Source of the DNA: Bacteroidetes bacterium ADurb.Bin174
GTDB lineage: Bacteria > Bacteroidota > Bacteroidia > Bacteroidales > Paludibacteraceae
NCBI GenBank assembly: GCA_002070265.1
Contig: MWCX01000083.1
Location: forward strand, 62,001 to 126,000
DNA length: 64,000 bases
Direction of reading: 5' to 3'
A program made the translations under genes and the position numbers. Below the pieces are notes generated by a model. The model made no database searches. It was given only the letters and a program-made list of their open reading frames with translations, and had not been told where the DNA came from. This document shows positions 18,873 to 25,411 of the stretch, in pieces. The stretch's first letter is position 1; each line of letters opens with the position of its first letter.

Positions 18873-20207
18873 CTATTTGTTTTCCAGTAATTTATCTAAG
18901 TGTTCCACATAATAAAAAGGCACGTTGTAGAGTTTGAAAATTTTACCTTCTAGTGTTTTTACTTCGTCTATTGATAATGGATTGTTCCAAATTCGTACAG
19001 CTATATCTTGATTTGATGCGTTCATAAATTGATGAAGTGAGCGCAAATGTGCATTATGTCCCGATTTTACTTCAATAGGTATTAATTTGCCGTTAATGTT
19101 TTTCACAAAATCGACTTCGGCAGATGAACTTTGAGTGCCTCGTACCCAGAAATTTCTTTTTGCAGCTACATTGCTTGTTGATGAAATAAGTTCTTGTGCT
19201 ACAATCTGTTCTGCTAAATTACCTCGCCAAGCATCTTGTAAGTCAGCAACGTCAAGTATTTCTTGTTGTACGCCCGCTACAAAGTTTACTAAGCCGCTGT
19301 CAAACCAAAATAATTTTGGTTTTCGTTTCGTTTCAGGCAGTATCGGCAAAACAGCACTTGTGGTGGGATAACTCAGTTCTATAACGTGCGTTTTTTCTAA
19401 TGTTCTGAAAGCTTCGCCCACTTCACGCGCTCTGTAAGCAGATTGTGCAAAATTACCAAGTGAAATTTGTTGTGCTGCCTGTGTCCAACCAACTGATAAA
19501 ATCAGCCTGATAATATTTTTCTGAGTTTCTGTTCGAGCGTATTTTTCCACATCATCTTTGTAGCCAACCAGTAGCGAATTGTAAATGTCTGTAAGTCGTA
19601 CAATATCTTGATGTTCAGCAAAGTTACTGACAACTTCAGGCATTCCTCCTATCAATGAATATATTTTGAACATATCGCTCATTAACTCATTCATTCCCGA
19701 TGGAACTTCAAGATTTTCAGTAGCCTTTTTTAACTCAGTTTTTCCCATTGCTCCTAAAAACTCACTGAATGAGCAAGGTCGTAATGTCATATATTGTACT
19801 CTGCCCACTGGAAAGGAGATATGTATGTCCATTAATGTTTCCAAAAGTGAACCGGCAGCAATTATGTGAAACTGCGGAAATTCTTCGTAAAAATACCGCA
19901 ACATAGCTACTGCTTTGGGTGAATTTTGTATTTCATCAATGAAAATAAGCGTTGGCTTTTGATTTTGCTGTATATTTTTGAACAGAAATACTTTTGAAAT
20001 TACTTCTCGAACATCATTGCTCTCCTCAAAAATTCCTACTTCGTATTTTTTTTCAAGATTTAAGCTGATGAAGTGGTCAAATTGCTTTGCAAATTCATTA
20101 ACCAATGTTGTTTTTCCAACCTGCCTTGCACCCCTTAAAACCAATGGCTTTCGCTTCGGATTTTTAGCCCAATCTTCTAATTTTGTGATTAAATTTCGGT
20201 ATATCAT
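18873..20207 (-). CDS. AAA-type ATPase with DUF4143 nuclease-like C-terminus
   Basis: A 444-residue member of the large ATPase family found in many copies in Bacteroidota and archaea. Walker A is RGARQVGKTT (25-34), Walker B is TLIFIDEIQN (about 87-96), and an arginine-bearing middle part follows. The C-terminal DUF4143 region shows AEVDFV and IPIEVKSG, the D...ExK pattern of a PD-(D/E)XK fold. The cellular role of the family is not established; nucleic-acid binding or mobile-element association is a common guess. The gene sits between leuD and leuA2, where nothing related to leucine is expected. It is bounded by inverted copies of the G/C-rich repeat (18697 and 20436) and preceded by a 33-bp tandem repeat and its own promoter, all consistent with insertion. 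Confidence 0.92.
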   Translation of the reverse strand: MIYRNLITKLEDWAKNPKRKPLVLRGARQVGKTTLVNEFAKQFDHFISLNLEKKYEVGIFEESNDVREVISKVFLFKNIQQNQKPTLIFIDEIQNSPKAVAMLRYFYEEFPQFHIIAAGSLLETLMDIHISFPVGRVQYMTLRPCSFSEFLGAMGKTELKKATENLEVPSGMNELMSDMFKIYSLIGGMPEVVSNFAEHQDIVRLTDIYNSLLVGYKDDVEKYARTETQKNIIRLILSVGWTQAAQQISLGNFAQSAYRAREVGEAFRTLEKTHVIELSYPTTSAVLPILPETKRKPKLFWFDSGLVNFVAGVQQEILDVADLQDAWRGNLAEQIVAQELISSTSNVAAKRNFWVRGTQSSSAEVDFVKNINGKLIPIEVKSGHNAHLRSLHQFMNASNQDIAVRIWNNPLSIDEVKTLEGKIFKLYNVPFYYVEHLDKLLENK

Positions 20208-20229
20208 ACATTTTATTGATTATCAGTTG

Positions 20230-20263
20230 CAAATGTACTAAAATGTTTCAAATCACAGGCAAA
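20230..20263 (-). promoter_or_regulatory. Promoter of the DUF4143 ATPase
   Basis: On the minus strand a TTTG at 20260-20263 and a TACATTTG at 20230-20237 are 22 nt apart, as expected for -33 and -7 elements. The -7 element ends 22 nt before the ATPase ATG. The -33 element lies inside the first unit of a 33-bp tandem repeat. Confidence 0.5.
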
Positions 20264-20325
20264 AATCATTAAAAAATGTTTCAAATCACAGGCAAAAATC
20301 ATTAAAAAATGTTCCAAATCACAGG
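20239..20325. repeat. 33-bp tandem repeat, about 2.6 units
   Basis: Units beginning AAATGTTTCAAATCACAGGC start at 20241, 20274 and 20307, exactly 33 bp apart. The third unit carries a C for T change (GTTCC) and is incomplete. The array directly precedes the DUF4143 ATPase and overlaps its probable promoter. No spacers are present, so this is not a CRISPR array. Confidence 0.9.
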
Positions 20326-20425
20326 TAAATCCAAAATTTCAAACGAATGATCTCAATATTTATTTGTAAATAAAAATTTATTGTCAAATGATGGTTCAGT
20401 TTACTGTTAATTGGAAACTTTTTGT

Positions 20426-21049
20426 TTAGCACTCACCCAAAGTCCCCCTTGGGGGATTTAGGGGGCTTCTTTTCCTCTCAAACTCTTCAATCAACTCTTT
20501 TTTACTTAATAAATAATCAATATCATCCAAACCGTTCAGCAAACACTCTTTTTTGTAAGCATTGATTTCGAAAGTTTCAGCGACTTTGTTGGCATTATTG
20601 GTAATGACTTGGTCTTGAAGATTGACGGTCAATGTTGTTTTGGGGTTTTTCTTTACAGCTTTGAAAATATCATTCAAAAATTCCGGACTCACAACAACGG
20701 GAAGAATCCCATTGTTCAGGGCATTGTTTTTAAAGATATCGGCAAAGAAGCTGGAAACCACTACCTTAAATCCGTAACCGCCAAGTGCCCAGGCGGCATG
20801 CTCACGACTTGAACCGGAACCGAAGTTTTTCCCTGCTACTAAGATGCTGCCTGTGTAAGTTGGATTGTTTAACACAAAGTCGGATTTGGGTGTACCATCC
20901 TTTTGATAACGCCAATCGGCAAATAGATTATCTCCGAAACCTTCTTTATCAATGGCTTTCAGAAAACGAGCCGGAATAATTTGATCTGTATCCACATTCT
21001 CAATAGGAAGAGGCACTACCGATGAAATCAATGTTTTAAATTTTTCCAT
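20426..21049 (-). CDS. leuD: 3-isopropylmalate dehydratase small subunit
   Basis: A 207-residue subunit that, with LeuC, isomerises 2-isopropylmalate to 3-isopropylmalate (and citramalate to 3-methylmalate). Visible are [17 protein letters not shown] near the N-terminus and the [17 protein letters not shown] swivel-domain motif near residue 80. The ATG at 21049 gives the normal start; an upstream ATG would add seven residues. The natural end is probably near IEEFERKR. The last dozen residues ([13 protein letters not shown]) are translated from the G/C-rich repeat at 20436-20468, which appears to have displaced the original stop codon. A cassette encoding a GxxExxY protein separates the gene from leuC. 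Confidence 0.95.
   Translation of the reverse strand: MEKFKTLISSVVPLPIENVDTDQIIPARFLKAIDKEGFGDNLFADWRYQKDGTPKSDFVLNNPTYTGSILVAGKNFGSGSSREHAAWALGGYGFKVVVSSFFADIFKNNALNNGILPVVVSPEFLNDIFKAVKKNPKTTLTVNLQDQVITNNANKVAETFEINAYKKECLLNGLDDIDYLLSKKELIEEFERKRSPLNPPRGTLGEC
20436..20468 (+). repeat. G/C-rich interspersed repeat at the end of leuD
   Basis: Contains CCCAAAGTCCCCCTTGGGGG followed by ATTTAGGGGGCTTC. It is nearly identical to the reverse complement of the copy in leuA2 (18697-18735), so the pair forms inverted repeats around the ATPase gene. It encodes the C-terminal tail of LeuD. Confidence 0.88.
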
Positions 21050-21057
21050 TATTGTTA

Positions 21058-21173
21058 GTTTTTGGGACACAAATTACGCTAATTACACGAATTGACACAA
21101 ATTTTTAAAATAAGCCGTTTCCGTTAAAAATCAATTTGTGTAATTTGTGAAATTTGTGTTCAAGTTCATTTAC
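21058..21173. repeat. Palindromic direct repeat, copy L, between the GxxExxY gene and leuD
   Basis: 116 bp running from GTTTTTGGGACACAAATTAC to TTCATTTAC, closely similar over its whole length to copy R at 21578-21694. Each copy is itself an imperfect palindrome: the left arm (GGACACAAATTAC..., with ACACGAATT) pairs with the right arm (...AATTTGTGAAATTTGTGTTC), with a centre of about 15 nt. It overlaps the stop codon of the GxxExxY gene and ends 8 nt before the leuD ATG. Confidence 0.88.
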
Positions 21174-21565
21174 TTTCTATCATTCGTAAAGATTTTTCGG
21201 CTAAATTTAGCAGATGTCCCAAAGTTCAGCAAATAACCGATTTCTATATCCTTAGCTTTCAGATAGTTAATTAGCTGAGCTTCGTGTGCCGGATTTAACT
21301 CTTTACCTGTTTTAAGTTCTAAAATAATACAATCTTCCACTAAAATGTCTGCATAATAAGTGCCTACGACCCGTCCGTCAAAATAAACTTTAATCTGCTT
21401 TTCTGTTTCACATTTCAAACCTTCATCTTTCAAAGCAAAATAGAGTGCATTTTTATAAACATTTTCTAAAAAACCATATCCTAACTCATTGTGAACTCTG
21501 TAAAAGTTCGACAAAATAATATCGACCAAATCTTTTGAAACAATATCTTCAAAATTATTACTCAT
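21170..21565 (-). CDS. GxxExxY family protein (PD-(D/E)XK-like)
   Basis: A 131-residue protein. The signature GFLENVY at 31-37 gives the family its name (G-x2-E-x2-Y). Asp73 in YYADILV and Glu83/Lys85 in ILELKTG form a D...ExK pattern as in PD-(D/E)XK nucleases. The biochemical role of the family is not established; it is highly multiplied in Bacteroidota and Planctomycetota genomes. The ATG at 21565 gives the usual start; one nine codons upstream would enter the repeat-proximal region. The gene lies between leuC and leuD, genes for two subunits of one enzyme, and is bounded by ~116-bp direct repeats. That makes it look like an inserted cassette carried within the leu transcript. Confidence 0.93.
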   Translation of the reverse strand: MSNNFEDIVSKDLVDIILSNFYRVHNELGYGFLENVYKNALYFALKDEGLKCETEKQIKVYFDGRVVGTYYADILVEDCIILELKTGKELNPAHEAQLINYLKAKDIEIGYLLNFGTSAKFSRKIFTNDRK

Positions 21566-21577
21566 AGTTGTTGTTTT

Positions 21578-21694
21578 GTTTTTGGGACACAAATTACACG
21601 AATTGGCACAAATTTTTAAAATAATTCTTTTCTGTTAAAAATCAATTTTTGTCCATTTGCGAAATTTGTGAAATTTGTGTTCAGATTCATTTAC
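21578..21694. repeat. Palindromic direct repeat, copy R, between leuC and the GxxExxY gene
   Basis: 117 bp, same orientation as copy L at 21058-21173, sharing for example GGGACACAAATTAC, CACAAATTTTTAAAATAA, TGTTAAAAATCAATTT and GAAATTTGTGAAATTTGTGT. It ends 12 nt before the GxxExxY start codon. A further AATTTGTGACATTAGTGTTC word follows toward the leuC stop. Confidence 0.88.
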
Positions 21695-21727
21695 ACTTAC
21701 AATTTGTGACATTAGTGTTCTGTATTA

Positions 21728-23164
21728 TTATGGCATTATTATCTTACCACTTACTGCGGCTGCAGCTGCTATTAACGGACCTGCTAAAATGGTACGTGTG
21801 CCGGGACCTTGACGTCCTTCAAAGTTTCGGTTGGAGGTGGATACAGCATACTTTCCTGCAGGTACTTTATCATCATTCATTGCCAGACAAGCCGAGCAAC
21901 CCGGCTGGCGAATGGCAAATCCGGCATCTTCTAAAATTTTGTCCAAGCCTTCTTCTTCAATCTGCTTGCGAACTTTCCAACTGCCAGGGACAAGCCAAGC
22001 CGTAACATTTTTAGCTTTTTTCTTGCCTTTCACGTAGTTGGCAAACAGGCGAAAATCTTCGATGCGTCCGTTAGTGCAACTGCCAAGAAATACATAGTCA
22101 ATCGACTTGCCAAGCAGTTTTTCACCCGGTGCAAAGCCCATATAATCCAAGGATTTTTGGAAAGAAATACGTCCGGCTTCATCCACTTCATCCAATGTCG
22201 GGATGCTGTCGCTGATACGCATTCCCATACCCGGATTGGTGCCGTATGTAATCATCGGCTCAATTTCGGATGCATCAAAAGTCAGTTCCATGTCAAAAAC
22301 AGCATCATCATCCGATTTCAACGTTTTCCAATAAGCCAGTTTTTCATCCCACTCTTCGCCTTTCGGAGCAAATTCACGTCCTTTTACATAATTAAATGTA
22401 GTCTCGTCCGGTGCAATCAAACCACCGCGAGCACCCATTTCAATGGAAAGGTTACAAACCGTCATTCGTTCTTCCATCGTCATATTGCGGATGGCTTCTC
22501 CCGCATATTCGACAAAATAACCCGTAGCACCGCCTGTGGTTAGTTTGGAAATCATATAAAGAGCCAAGTCTTTCGAAGTTACGCCCGGTTTAAGCTTGCC
22601 GTTAAAAGTAATTCGCATGGTTTTGGGTCGGGTTTGCAAAATGCACTGCGTAGCAAGCACCATTTCCACTTCACTGGTGCCGATACCGAAAGCAATTGTT
22701 CCGAAAGCACCGTGGGTAGAGGTGTGACTATCACCACAAACGATGGTCATGCCTGGTTGGGTAAATCCGTTTTCCGGACCGATCACATGCACAATACCGT
22801 TTTTGATGTGTCCCAAAGGATAATAAATCGGCATATTAAACTCTTTTGCATTTTTTGCAAAAGTTTCCAATTGGTGACGAGAAATCGGATCTTTTACCGG
22901 TTTATCCTGATCAATGGTTGGTATGTTGTGGTCAGCCGTCATGGTGGTCAGCTCCGGACGAAAAACCTTTAAGCCACGTGCCCGTAAGCCATTAAAAGCT
23001 TGCGGACTGGTTACTTCATGACAGAAATGGCGGTCAATGTAGAGTTGCGTGGGTCCGTTTTCTATGATTGAAACTACATGTGCATCCCATATCTTGTCGA
23101 AAAGGGTGGTCCTCCTAGCCCCCCTGCCCCCCAAAGGGGAGATTTGTTGTTTGTTTGCAGTCAT
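21728..23164 (-). CDS. leuC: 3-isopropylmalate dehydratase large subunit
   Basis: A 478-residue aconitase-family [4Fe-4S] enzyme partnered with LeuD. The cluster cysteines lie in [14 protein letters not shown] and [11 protein letters not shown], and the [19 protein letters not shown] and [14 protein letters not shown] motifs of the family are present. The normal start would be close to [13 protein letters not shown]. The first 19 residues here contain [12 protein letters not shown], encoded by a variant of the G/C-rich repeat (23109-23144), which seems to have been inserted just after the start codon. MTANK may be the original first residues. The insertion is in frame and probably tolerated because the N-terminus is exposed. 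Confidence 0.96.
   Translation of the reverse strand: MTANKQQISPLGGRGARRTTLFDKIWDAHVVSIIENGPTQLYIDRHFCHEVTSPQAFNGLRARGLKVFRPELTTMTADHNIPTIDQDKPVKDPISRHQLETFAKNAKEFNMPIYYPLGHIKNGIVHVIGPENGFTQPGMTIVCGDSHTSTHGAFGTIAFGIGTSEVEMVLATQCILQTRPKTMRITFNGKLKPGVTSKDLALYMISKLTTGGATGYFVEYAGEAIRNMTMEERMTVCNLSIEMGARGGLIAPDETTFNYVKGREFAPKGEEWDEKLAYWKTLKSDDDAVFDMELTFDASEIEPMITYGTNPGMGMRISDSIPTLDEVDEAGRISFQKSLDYMGFAPGEKLLGKSIDYVFLGSCTNGRIEDFRLFANYVKGKKKAKNVTAWLVPGSWKVRKQIEEEGLDKILEDAGFAIRQPGCSACLAMNDDKVPAGKYAVSTSNRNFEGRQGPGTRTILAGPLIAAAAAVSGKIIMP
23109..23144 (-). repeat. G/C-rich interspersed repeat variant inside leuC
   Basis: Contains CCTCCTAGCCCCCCTGCCCC and CCAAAGGGGAG. It is related to, but not the same as, the AAGTCCCCCTT type seen at 18697, 20436 and 23327. 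It is translated as part of the LeuC N-terminus. Confidence 0.75.
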
Positions 23165-23326
23165 ATTTTTTCAATTATGATTTTATAAATTTGTTTATAA
23201 AGTTTCCATCGTATTGGAAAATAGTTTTCATTATAATGGAAGTTTTTTTACAAATATACTCTAATGCTTTGTAATTCGATTTCAATATCAGATTTATAAA
23301 TTAGTAAAATTAATTACTCTACCCCC

Positions 23327-23382
23327 ACAAAAGTCCCCCTTCGGGGGATTTAGGGGGCTTTTTAGGGGATTTAGGGGGCTGT
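23327..23382 (+). repeat. G/C-rich interspersed repeat downstream of leuA
   Basis: One full copy (AAAGTCCCCCTTCGGGGGAT then TTAGGGGGCTTTT) followed by a partial second copy (AGGGGATTTAGGGGGCT). It starts or ends within a few bases of the leuA stop codon and could fold into a hairpin in the leuA-leuC intercistronic mRNA. Confidence 0.85.
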
Positions 23383-23384
23383 TC

Positions 23385-24878
23385 TTACTTCACAAACTTA
23401 TTGATTGCATCCACATACGCTTCGAGTGAGGCTGCCACAATATCGGTATTGGCACCGAAACCGTAGTACACACTACCATCGTGTTCCACTTGCATATGCA
23501 CTTTACCCACATCGTCGCTTCCGCGGCTGATGGCTTGAATGGTAAATTCCTGCAAGGTCATATTTCGTTTGATGATTTGCTTCATGGCTTTGATGGCAGC
23601 ATCTACCGGACCGTTTCCGCTCGCTGCAGCTTCAAATTTTTCACCGGCAATCAGAAGTCCAACACTTGCAACCGATTTCACACCAATTCCCGATGTAACT
23701 TGCAGATAATCCACTTTAATACGTTGGTTGGCAGTCCGCTCCATTCCGGCAAGCATTAGCACGTCGTCGTCGTTGATGTCTTTCTTTTTATCCGCTAATT
23801 TAAGGAATTTTTCGTAAATTTCATCCAATTTTCCATTATCTACTTCAATACCAAGTATACTCAAACGATGTTTCAATGCAGCACGACCGCTTCGGGCTGT
23901 CAGCACGATTGAATTTTTATCGATACCCACATCGGTCGGATCCATAATTTCGTAGCTTTCCCGGTTTTTCAGCACACCGTCCTGATGAATACCCGACGAG
24001 TGTGCAAACGCATTGCGTCCAACAACTGCCTTATTCGGTTGTACAGGCATATTCATCAAGCTTGAAACCAAGCGACTTGTCGGGTAGATTTTCTGTGTAT
24101 TGATATTGGTGTCAATTCCCAGTCCTTTGTGAGATTTTAGTATCATCGCGATTTCTTCCAGGGAAGTATTTCCTGCTCTCTCGCCGATGCCGTTGATGGT
24201 CACTTCCACTTGACGAGCACCGTTCAGTACGCCTGCCATGGTGTTGGCGGTAGCCATACCAAGGTCGTTGTGGCAATGCGTGGAAATAACTGCTTTATGG
24301 ATATTTGATACATTTTCAAAAAGATATTTGATTTTTTCGCCGTACTGCCAAGGAAGGCAATAACCTGTTGTATCAGGGATATTCACCACGGTAGCACCTG
24401 CTTTAATCACCGCTTCCACCACACGAGCCAAATATTCATTATCCGTACGTCCGGCATCTTCACAATAAAATTCCACGTCTTCCACGAATTTTTTAGCATA
24501 TTTTGTAGCCAAAATAGCACGTTCAAGAATTTTTTCCTGCGTGGAATTAAATTTATATCGGATATGCTGTTCTGAAGTTCCCAATCCGGTGTGGATGCGT
24601 TTACGCTTAGCATATTGCAGAGCTTCCGCAGCTACTTCGATATCTTTCTCTACGCCACGAGTAAGCGCACAAATCACCGGCCATGTAACGGCTTTTGAGA
24701 TTTCTTCTACTGATTTAAAATCACCTGGACTTGAAATCGGGAAACCTGCTTCTATAACATCTACGCCAAGCAGTTCCAGCGCTTTGGCCACTTGAATCTT
24801 TTCAACTGTATTCAACTGACAACCCGGAACCTGTTCGCCATCACGTAAAGTAGTATCAAAAATAAAGAGTTTTTCCAT
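23385..24878 (-). CDS. leuA: 2-isopropylmalate synthase
   Basis: A 497-residue enzyme that condenses acetyl-CoA with 2-oxoisovalerate, the first committed step of leucine synthesis. The barrel opens with [18 protein letters not shown]; metal ligands are in [14 protein letters not shown], followed by the [14 protein letters not shown] motif. The C-terminal LeuA regulatory domain (about 385-497) normally binds leucine for feedback inhibition. The ATG at 24878 is chosen because the family begins with MEKL(F/Y)IFDTT; an upstream start would lie inside the attenuator hairpin. The transcript begins at the promoter at 25054 and passes through a leader peptide and attenuator. It heads the operon leuA-leuC-(GxxExxY)-leuD-(ATPase)-leuA2-leuB. 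Confidence 0.96.
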   Translation of the reverse strand: MEKLFIFDTTLRDGEQVPGCQLNTVEKIQVAKALELLGVDVIEAGFPISSPGDFKSVEEISKAVTWPVICALTRGVEKDIEVAAEALQYAKRKRIHTGLGTSEQHIRYKFNSTQEKILERAILATKYAKKFVEDVEFYCEDAGRTDNEYLARVVEAVIKAGATVVNIPDTTGYCLPWQYGEKIKYLFENVSNIHKAVISTHCHNDLGMATANTMAGVLNGARQVEVTINGIGERAGNTSLEEIAMILKSHKGLGIDTNINTQKIYPTSRLVSSLMNMPVQPNKAVVGRNAFAHSSGIHQDGVLKNRESYEIMDPTDVGIDKNSIVLTARSGRAALKHRLSILGIEVDNGKLDEIYEKFLKLADKKKDINDDDVLMLAGMERTANQRIKVDYLQVTSGIGVKSVASVGLLIAGEKFEAAASGNGPVDAAIKAMKQIIKRNMTLQEFTIQAISRGSDDVGKVHMQVEHDGSVYYGFGANTDIVAASLEAYVDAINKFVK

Positions 24879-24891
24879 AATTTTTTGTTTT

Positions 24892-24927
24892 AAAAAAGCC
24901 TTTCCCATTTGAGTGAGAAAGGCTTTT
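24892..24927 (-). terminator. Attenuator terminator of the leu operon
   Basis: On the minus strand AAAAGCCTTTC and GGAAAGGCTTTT form an 11-bp stem around an ATG-containing loop, followed by T residues. It lies between the leader peptide stop and the leuA ATG, so it can stop transcription before leuA. Its loop carries CTCACTC, which can instead pair with GAGTGAG just after the leader stop codon. Confidence 0.9.
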
Positions 24928-24946
24928 CAGTTTTCTTATAATAAAT

Positions 24947-25012
24947 ACATACCAAACTCACTCTTACTTTTTACGTAAAAGAATAATAATAATGTTGAGT
25001 AGTAGGGTATGT
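24947..25012 (-). promoter_or_regulatory. Alternative pairing segments of the leu attenuator
   Basis: Three mutually exclusive pairings are visible on the minus strand. Segment 1 (ACATACC, 25006-25012, inside the leader frame) pairs with segment 2 (GGTATGT, 24947-24953); nearby ACTC and GAGT extend it. The start of segment 2 (GAGTGAG, 24957-24963) pairs with segment 3 in the terminator loop (CTCACTC, 24911-24917) and would prevent the terminator. A ribosome stalled on the Leu/Ile codons would cover segment 1 and free segment 2. Confidence 0.8.
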
Positions 25013-25032
25013 ATAAAAATGTTATTCATCAT
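24964..25032 (-). CDS. Leader peptide of the leu operon, rich in Leu and Ile
   Basis: A 22-residue frame reading M-M-N-N-I-F-I-H-T, then LLLNIIIILL, then RKK and TAA. Five Leu and six Ile codons, nine of them in a single ten-codon stretch, are the hallmark of an attenuation leader. Two ATGs are adjacent (25030-25032 and 25027-25029). It lies 22 nt after the promoter -7 element and ends just before the pairing segment that controls the terminator. The Leu plus Ile content suggests that the operon senses both amino acids. Confidence 0.88.
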   Translation of the reverse strand: MMNNIFIHTLLLNIIIILLRKK

Positions 25033-25053
25033 TTTTTTGAATGATTCGAACTG

Positions 25054-25084
25054 CAAAGATAAAGGTGTTTTTTGAAAAAACAAA
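25054..25084 (-). promoter_or_regulatory. Promoter of the leu operon
   Basis: On the minus strand TTTG (25081-25084) and TATCTTTG (25054-25061) are 19 nt apart, a textbook -33/-7 pair for Bacteroidota. Transcription should start around 25048, about 16 nt before the leader ATG. Confidence 0.75.
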
Positions 25085-25147
25085 CAGGTTGATTAAAAAA
25101 AATGTGAATTGCTTGTTTTTTTGCTCACCAAGCAAGGTTGGTTACAT

Positions 25148-25201
25148 CCCGTGAACCTGCGACCTCGTTACCCCGCACCACGGAACACGTGATCCCGGAA
25201 C
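25148..25201. repeat. Short copy of the CCACGGAAC module
   Basis: Holds CCCGTGAACCTGCGACCTCG, then CCCCGCACCACGGAACACGT and GATCCCGGAAC, so it repeats the same words as the C/G-rich part of the composite repeats. It separates the leu promoter from the TPP riboswitch promoter. Confidence 0.65.
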
Positions 25202-25231
25202 AAAAAAGTTCCCCATTCAAAATAAATTTTC

Positions 25232-25239
25232 TATCTTTG
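25232..25239 (+). promoter_or_regulatory. -7 element (TATCTTTG) of the TPP-regulated receptor
   Basis: TATCTTTG matches TAnnTTTG. Transcription would begin near 25245, inside the left arm of an inverted repeat that overlaps the riboswitch P1 helix. Confidence 0.65.
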
Positions 25240-25242
25240 CAG

Positions 25243-25275
25243 CAAGTTTGGCGAAAAAAATAATCACCAAACTTG
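25243..25275 (+). repeat. 9-bp inverted repeat next to the riboswitch P1 helix
   Basis: CAAGTTTGG (25243-25251) and CCAAACTTG (25267-25275) are perfect complements 15 nt apart. The right arm contains ACTT (25271-25274), which would also pair with AAGT at 25345-25348 to close the TPP aptamer, so the two structures cannot form together. Confidence 0.55.
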
Positions 25276-25350
25276 GGGGTGCCTTAATAACACGGGCTGA
25301 GATCATACCCTTTGAACCTGGACGGATAATGCCGTCGAGGGAAAAAGTAA
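25268..25350 (+). promoter_or_regulatory. TPP riboswitch
   Basis: The conserved thi-box core is clear: GGGGGTGCC, then GGGCTGAGATCATACCC, then TTTGAACCTG, then GGATAATGCC and GAGGGA. These give helices P2 and P4/P5 and the two TPP-binding junctions; P3 is very short. ACTT and AAGT form the base of P1. It lies 62 nt before the start codon of the TonB-dependent receptor. No rho-independent terminator follows, so control is probably at translation, as is usual in this phylum. Confidence 0.95.
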
Positions 25351-25411
25351 ATCTCCGTTATTTTTTGGACTCTCAGAATAAATTATTAATCAACAATTTA
25401 ATTAATTTGTT

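Noticed and set aside
18422-18937. 171-codon open frame antisense to leuA2
   Set aside because: Overlaps leuA2 and the end of the ATPase on the opposite strand; no recognisable domain. Its SPKGDFG-like stretch is only the repeat read from the other side.
20239-20325. Possible CRISPR array
   Set aside because: The 33-bp units are directly adjacent, without spacers, and there are no cas genes.
21170-21592. Insertion sequence or transposase in the leu operon
   Set aside because: No transposase or recombinase is encoded; the only proteins in the interrupted gaps are GxxExxY and the DUF4143 ATPase, so mobility is inferred from repeats only.
22157-22543. 128-codon open frame antisense to leuC
   Set aside because: Shadow of leuC, rich in His, Phe and Ser as expected from the antisense of a conserved gene.
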